From Endocalyx cinctus (lineage: Eukaryota; Ascomycota; Sordariomycetes; Amphisphaeriales; Apiosporaceae): a DNA stretch of 64,000 bases. Position 1 is the first letter of the stretch, and the number at the start of each line of letters is the position of its first letter. The notes below the pieces were generated by a model. It saw only the letters and a list, made by a program, of their open reading frames with translations, was not told where the DNA came from and did not search any database. The stretch is from NCBI GenBank assembly GCA_001600455.1, contig BCKC01000005.1:496001-560000 (forward strand), given 5' to 3'. This document shows positions 60,930 through 64,000 of the stretch, in pieces. The position numbers and the translations under genes were made by a program.

Positions 60930-62759
60930 TTACATGAATTCGCTAGTCTCCTCTTCGTCCAAAACGCTATCCAGCCAGACCGGATCCCTTACCTTGAAAT
61001 GGCAATCGTAAAACTTGGGATGAGCAACTAGCTGATCATACACGTCCGAGAAGTGGATAGCGTGCACGTTCGGTTTTCTGTCTTCATCCTCACTCCCCTC
61101 CATCTCGAAGGCAAGGATGATCCTCGTCAAAACAGCGCAGATGATCCGATTGCTGATAGCGACAGCGGGACAGATACGACCCCCAGCACCGAAAGCGACG
61201 TGCGGGAGCCCGGTGCCAGTACCCGTCTCGCCAACCCCGAGGAACCGATCCGGCTTGTACGTCCAGGCGTCGGAACCGAAATGGGCCTCGTCGTGGTTGA
61301 CCTCCTGCGCGTTCATGACGAGCGTGATACCTTCCGGCAGGACGGTCCCGTCGGGCAGGACGAGGTCCTTGTTCGCCCGCCGCGGCGTCGCGTACGGCGC
61401 GAGCGTGAAGAACCGCAGGGTCTCCTTGTTCATCGAAGCGATCAGCGGCACGCGCTCCTCCCTGAACGCGCTCCTCCACGCCTCGGCGCGGTCGCCCCCG
61501 TACGCCGCCAAGATGGCGTCGTACGCGCGCCGCTGCGTCGGTCGGCCTGCGGGGCTGCACAGCCAGGCTAGCGTCTGGTAGACGCCCGAGGCGACCGTGT
61601 CGGGCGCGGCTTGCAGCAGCGAGAGGCAGGTCCCGTGCACCTCGTCCTCGGTCAGCTTGTCCTCGTTGAGGGAGGCGACGATGCAGTCGACGGACTCGCC
61701 CGCGGCGACGCGGGTTCGGTATTTGTTGTAGAGAACGTCGCGGTGGCGGCGGCGGACCCGCTCGGCCTCGATCGTCTTGCTGGTGGATTCGGGCCAGAGC
61801 CGTAAGAGGGGGATGAAGTGCCGGTAGGACTTCGTCGAGGATCGGACCGCGGATATGTCATTGATGGATTTGATGAAGGTGAGCATGAACTCATCGTCGA
61901 CTTCGCCGAACCGCGCCCCGTAGGTTAGGGATAGACACAAGTCGAAGACGATCTGTCGGAGCCACGGGTATGTATCGATTGGTGTTTGACCATTGTTGGA
62001 CTTCTTGTACAAGGAGGAAATAAATTTGCCAGATGAGGGCTCAAGGAGATGGTAATACTTAGGCCAATTGGGCTACATTTTTTTGCTCACAGGTTAAAAT
62101 TGTGTTGGTAGTTGGTTTATTCGTGTTTGAGTAGAAGATAGTTTTTGGAACACTTAATCGGCTCGCTACTTTTGCTCCGGAAGGGGAAAAAAAAGAATTT
62201 ACCAACCTTAGCCAAAGCCCGCATGCCGGCAGCTCGACACTTTCGAATTTGATCTGTCATAGACGAGCCCGTGAGATCGATACCTAGTTTATCCACGAAC
62301 CCTGGCTGGCTTGGCCGGTCCATCAAAGAGTGGCTCTGGGTCACCCACAACTCCTTCATGGTGGCCCAATCCGAGACGACGATGGTCCTCTGGTTTCCCA
62401 ACATGCACTGGAAGATGCCGGATTTGAGCGCGCTGGCCCATTCCGAGAACACGGTACTGTCATTCTTGCCGGTCCTTCCGCCAAGCAGGTGAAGATGGCC
62501 AACGAACGGCAGAGCCGTCGGTACTTGTGGAATTCCCTTGATGCGAGGGAAGTCTGACTTGTAGGATTCGGTCTATTTGTTACCTGTTAGGCAAGAGGGG
62601 AGAATGCGGCTTCAAGTGCGGGATGCATGCAGGCATGGGCTTTGGAACAACACTTACGAGAAGTACGAGTATCAAAAAGCCTCCTACAACAGTAGCCAAA
62701 CTCGTGAGCGAAAGCAGACCATTAGGAAGAGAATTTGTTACGTCAAGTGATGCTGACAT
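60930..62759 (-). CDS. Cytochrome P450, CYP504-like
   Basis: A membrane-anchored haem monooxygenase. Exons on the minus strand are 62759-62658, 62572-62207 and 62072-60930, giving 536 aa. An N-terminal helix (about residues 14-36) anchors it to the ER. Motifs are KETLR (ExxR), YKPDRFLG (PERF-like) and FGAGGRICPAVAISNR with the haem Cys. The C-x-A ending, the NHDEAHFGSDAW stretch and the SNRIICAVLTRIIL tail resemble fungal phenylacetate hydroxylases (CYP504 group, which also carry Ala there), so oxidation of an aromatic ring or related small aromatic is a reasonable guess. The intron-2 donor is GTTGGT; a nearby GTAAAT would bring in a stop. It is convergent with the OYE gene. Confidence 0.92.
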
Positions 62760-63582
62760 CTCGAGTGGATGTTTACATTAATTCAAGGGTGTTTTCTTTT
62801 CCGAATTGATTTATGACAAGACTATATGTAAACAGACATCTCTTGCTTATGATTCGATATCACATTTATGGCACATTACGGTATTAAATACTTATCCTAC
62901 AATGATAATGGAACAACGTTACGAGTCATGTGAGATTGGCGTATGCTTGCTTCTATCACAAGTCCTATCATATGCAGGTCGAGAATAACAAGACATATTT
63001 TTACCAAGCATTTCAAAGCCCGTGTAACCTACTTACTTATGATTTCCCCAAAGTGAAATATCGATAGAAGATATCTCCAAAAAAAGAATAAAAGGAGGGG
63101 GTAGATAACGGGGTATTTCCGTTTGCGGGATCGCAACTAGTTTCCGATCGATCACATGGCCAATTAAAAGCTTCCCCGAACAGGAGGGTTTCCGGTACTT
63201 TGGTGGACAATTTCCGCTGTTATCGGGACGCGGGTTAGGAAGAGGGATTTCAGCATCGATCGAACACGTCAACGCTTGGGGCGATTAAAAATAAGTAGGA
63301 AAAAAAAAAGAAATTGAGTCACGTAGAGTAGTATCTCCTGTCAGATGGTGTATCACGAACCAACAACGAGTTGTGAGTGGCGGCCCCTGCCGATAAGTCG
63401 TACCACCATATCAGCAAGCTACCCTATTTAGAAGAATCCGATCTGGTTGTAAATTCGGCATTAAATAAAACGAAGAGCGCGAGTGAAGACAATTCAAGAG
63501 GTTTATATACTTGGGTTGATTACTGCTAAGCGTAATTCCTTCCCCTAAAGGCGGGCGTCATCCCTTCTTCTTGACTGAAGCC
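62760..63582. other. Divergent promoter region, P450 and FMN monooxygenase
   Basis: The 0.8 kb space is a likely shared control region for two oxygenase genes. No coding sequence supported. I did not find a clear CGG inverted repeat with short spacing. Confidence 0.5.
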
Positions 63583-64000
63583 ATGGCTCCGAAACAGATC
63601 AAATTATCGTTCCTTGAGATCGCCAATGTCGGTGGTTATATGGCCTCCGGCCAGTGGAAGTAAGCGCTTGCTAGGCATATAAGCCCCCTCTTTCGACGAA
63701 AGCATCACTAATGTAATAACTTGATAGGCGTGATGATGACGTCTCGACGACAAAAGACACGTTGAAGTATTATACGGACCTGGCAAAATTAGCCGATAGG
63801 GGAAAGATATCTGCCATCTTTTTCGCCGACTGGTTCGTCGGCTTCGACGTGTATGGGGGAGGTCTCGATGCCTGTCTCCGGGCTGGGCATCAGGTTGCTC
63901 ACCTAGATCCCCTGGCGCTCGTGTCGGCTATGGCTGCGGTGACGGACAGCGTCGCGTTTGCAGTTACGCAGTCAACAACTTACTCAAAGCCTTACGTTCT
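63583..64000 (+). CDS. FMN-dependent monooxygenase, NtaA type, 5' part (cut by window end)
   Basis: The first exon is 63583-63659 and the second starts at 63728 and runs off the window. The visible 116 residues show IKLSFLEIANVGG, ISAIFFADWFVGFDVYGGG, HQVAHLDPLALVSAMA and TQSTTYSKPYV. These align block by block with the N-terminal part of the monooxygenase at 48965-50790 (IFFADTY, TQVAQLDPLVIISAMA), but the sequences differ enough that this is an old paralogue, not a recent duplicate. It is divergent from the P450. Completeness and later exons cannot be judged. Confidence 0.88.

Noticed and set aside
60930..62759. Loss of Gly after the haem Cys of the P450 (C-x-A instead of C-x-G)
   Set aside because: I recall the same Ala in fungal phenylacetate hydroxylase-type P450s (CYP504), so it looks like a family trait and not a defect.
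48965..64000. A complete polyketide or peptide biosynthetic cluster
   Set aside because: Only tailoring-type genes and a regulator are present, with no core synthase, so this is not claimed.

Overview
The window is a chromosomal segment of a filamentous ascomycete (Pezizomycotina). The evidence is short GT-AG introns of about 50-180 nt with CTAAT/CTGAC-type branch sites, typical fungal families (HET, DUF3176, AA9 LPMO, Zn2Cys6 regulator, NtaA-type monooxygenase, DUF1993), and gene-poor, AT-leaning intergenic DNA with poly-A and TA microsatellites. The gene complement looks like that of a plant-associated or saprotrophic fungus. The species cannot be named from sequence alone. I support 25 protein genes, the last one cut by the window edge, and no RNA genes.

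Layout. 1-4896 has no gene. 4897-10101: a short-chain dehydrogenase, a small myristoylatable protein and a salicylaldehyde/vanillin-type aldehyde dehydrogenase. 11317-19105: a plant cell-wall set of GH43 glycosidase, secreted GH11 xylanase and secreted AA9 lytic polysaccharide monooxygenase, with a 2.9 kb gene-free gap before the AA9 gene. 19892-23796: two intronless genes, a DUF3176 membrane protein and a HET-domain protein, meeting tail to tail. 24463-31148: three genes on the minus strand, an amidase, an NCS1 nucleobase/allantoin permease and a PuuE-type allantoinase, which suggests purine-derived nitrogen scavenging. 32072-36310: an Old Yellow Enzyme, a DUF1993 protein and a glutathionyl-hydroquinone reductase-like GST, whose best gene model needs a 3-nt exon. 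37073-39527: two proteins of unknown function. 42730-44577: a kinase with an HND catalytic loop. 46128-47838: an AAAP amino-acid transporter.

From 48965 to the right edge almost every gene encodes a redox or tailoring function: FMN monooxygenase, alpha/beta hydrolase, LovC/ToxD-like enoyl reductase, Zn2Cys6 regulator, a second Old Yellow Enzyme with an altered active site, a CYP504-like P450, and a second FMN monooxygenase. No polyketide synthase, NRPS or terpene synthase is present in the window. The region therefore looks like a small catabolic or detoxification cluster, or one arm of a secondary-metabolite cluster that continues to the right.

Coding exons were placed by hand from splice consensus, phase and family conservation. 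All complete models close in frame. Non-coding DNA holds a degenerate dispersed repeat in two inverted copies (about 40.8 and 55.6 kb) and an over-represented 9-mer, TACTCCGTA.
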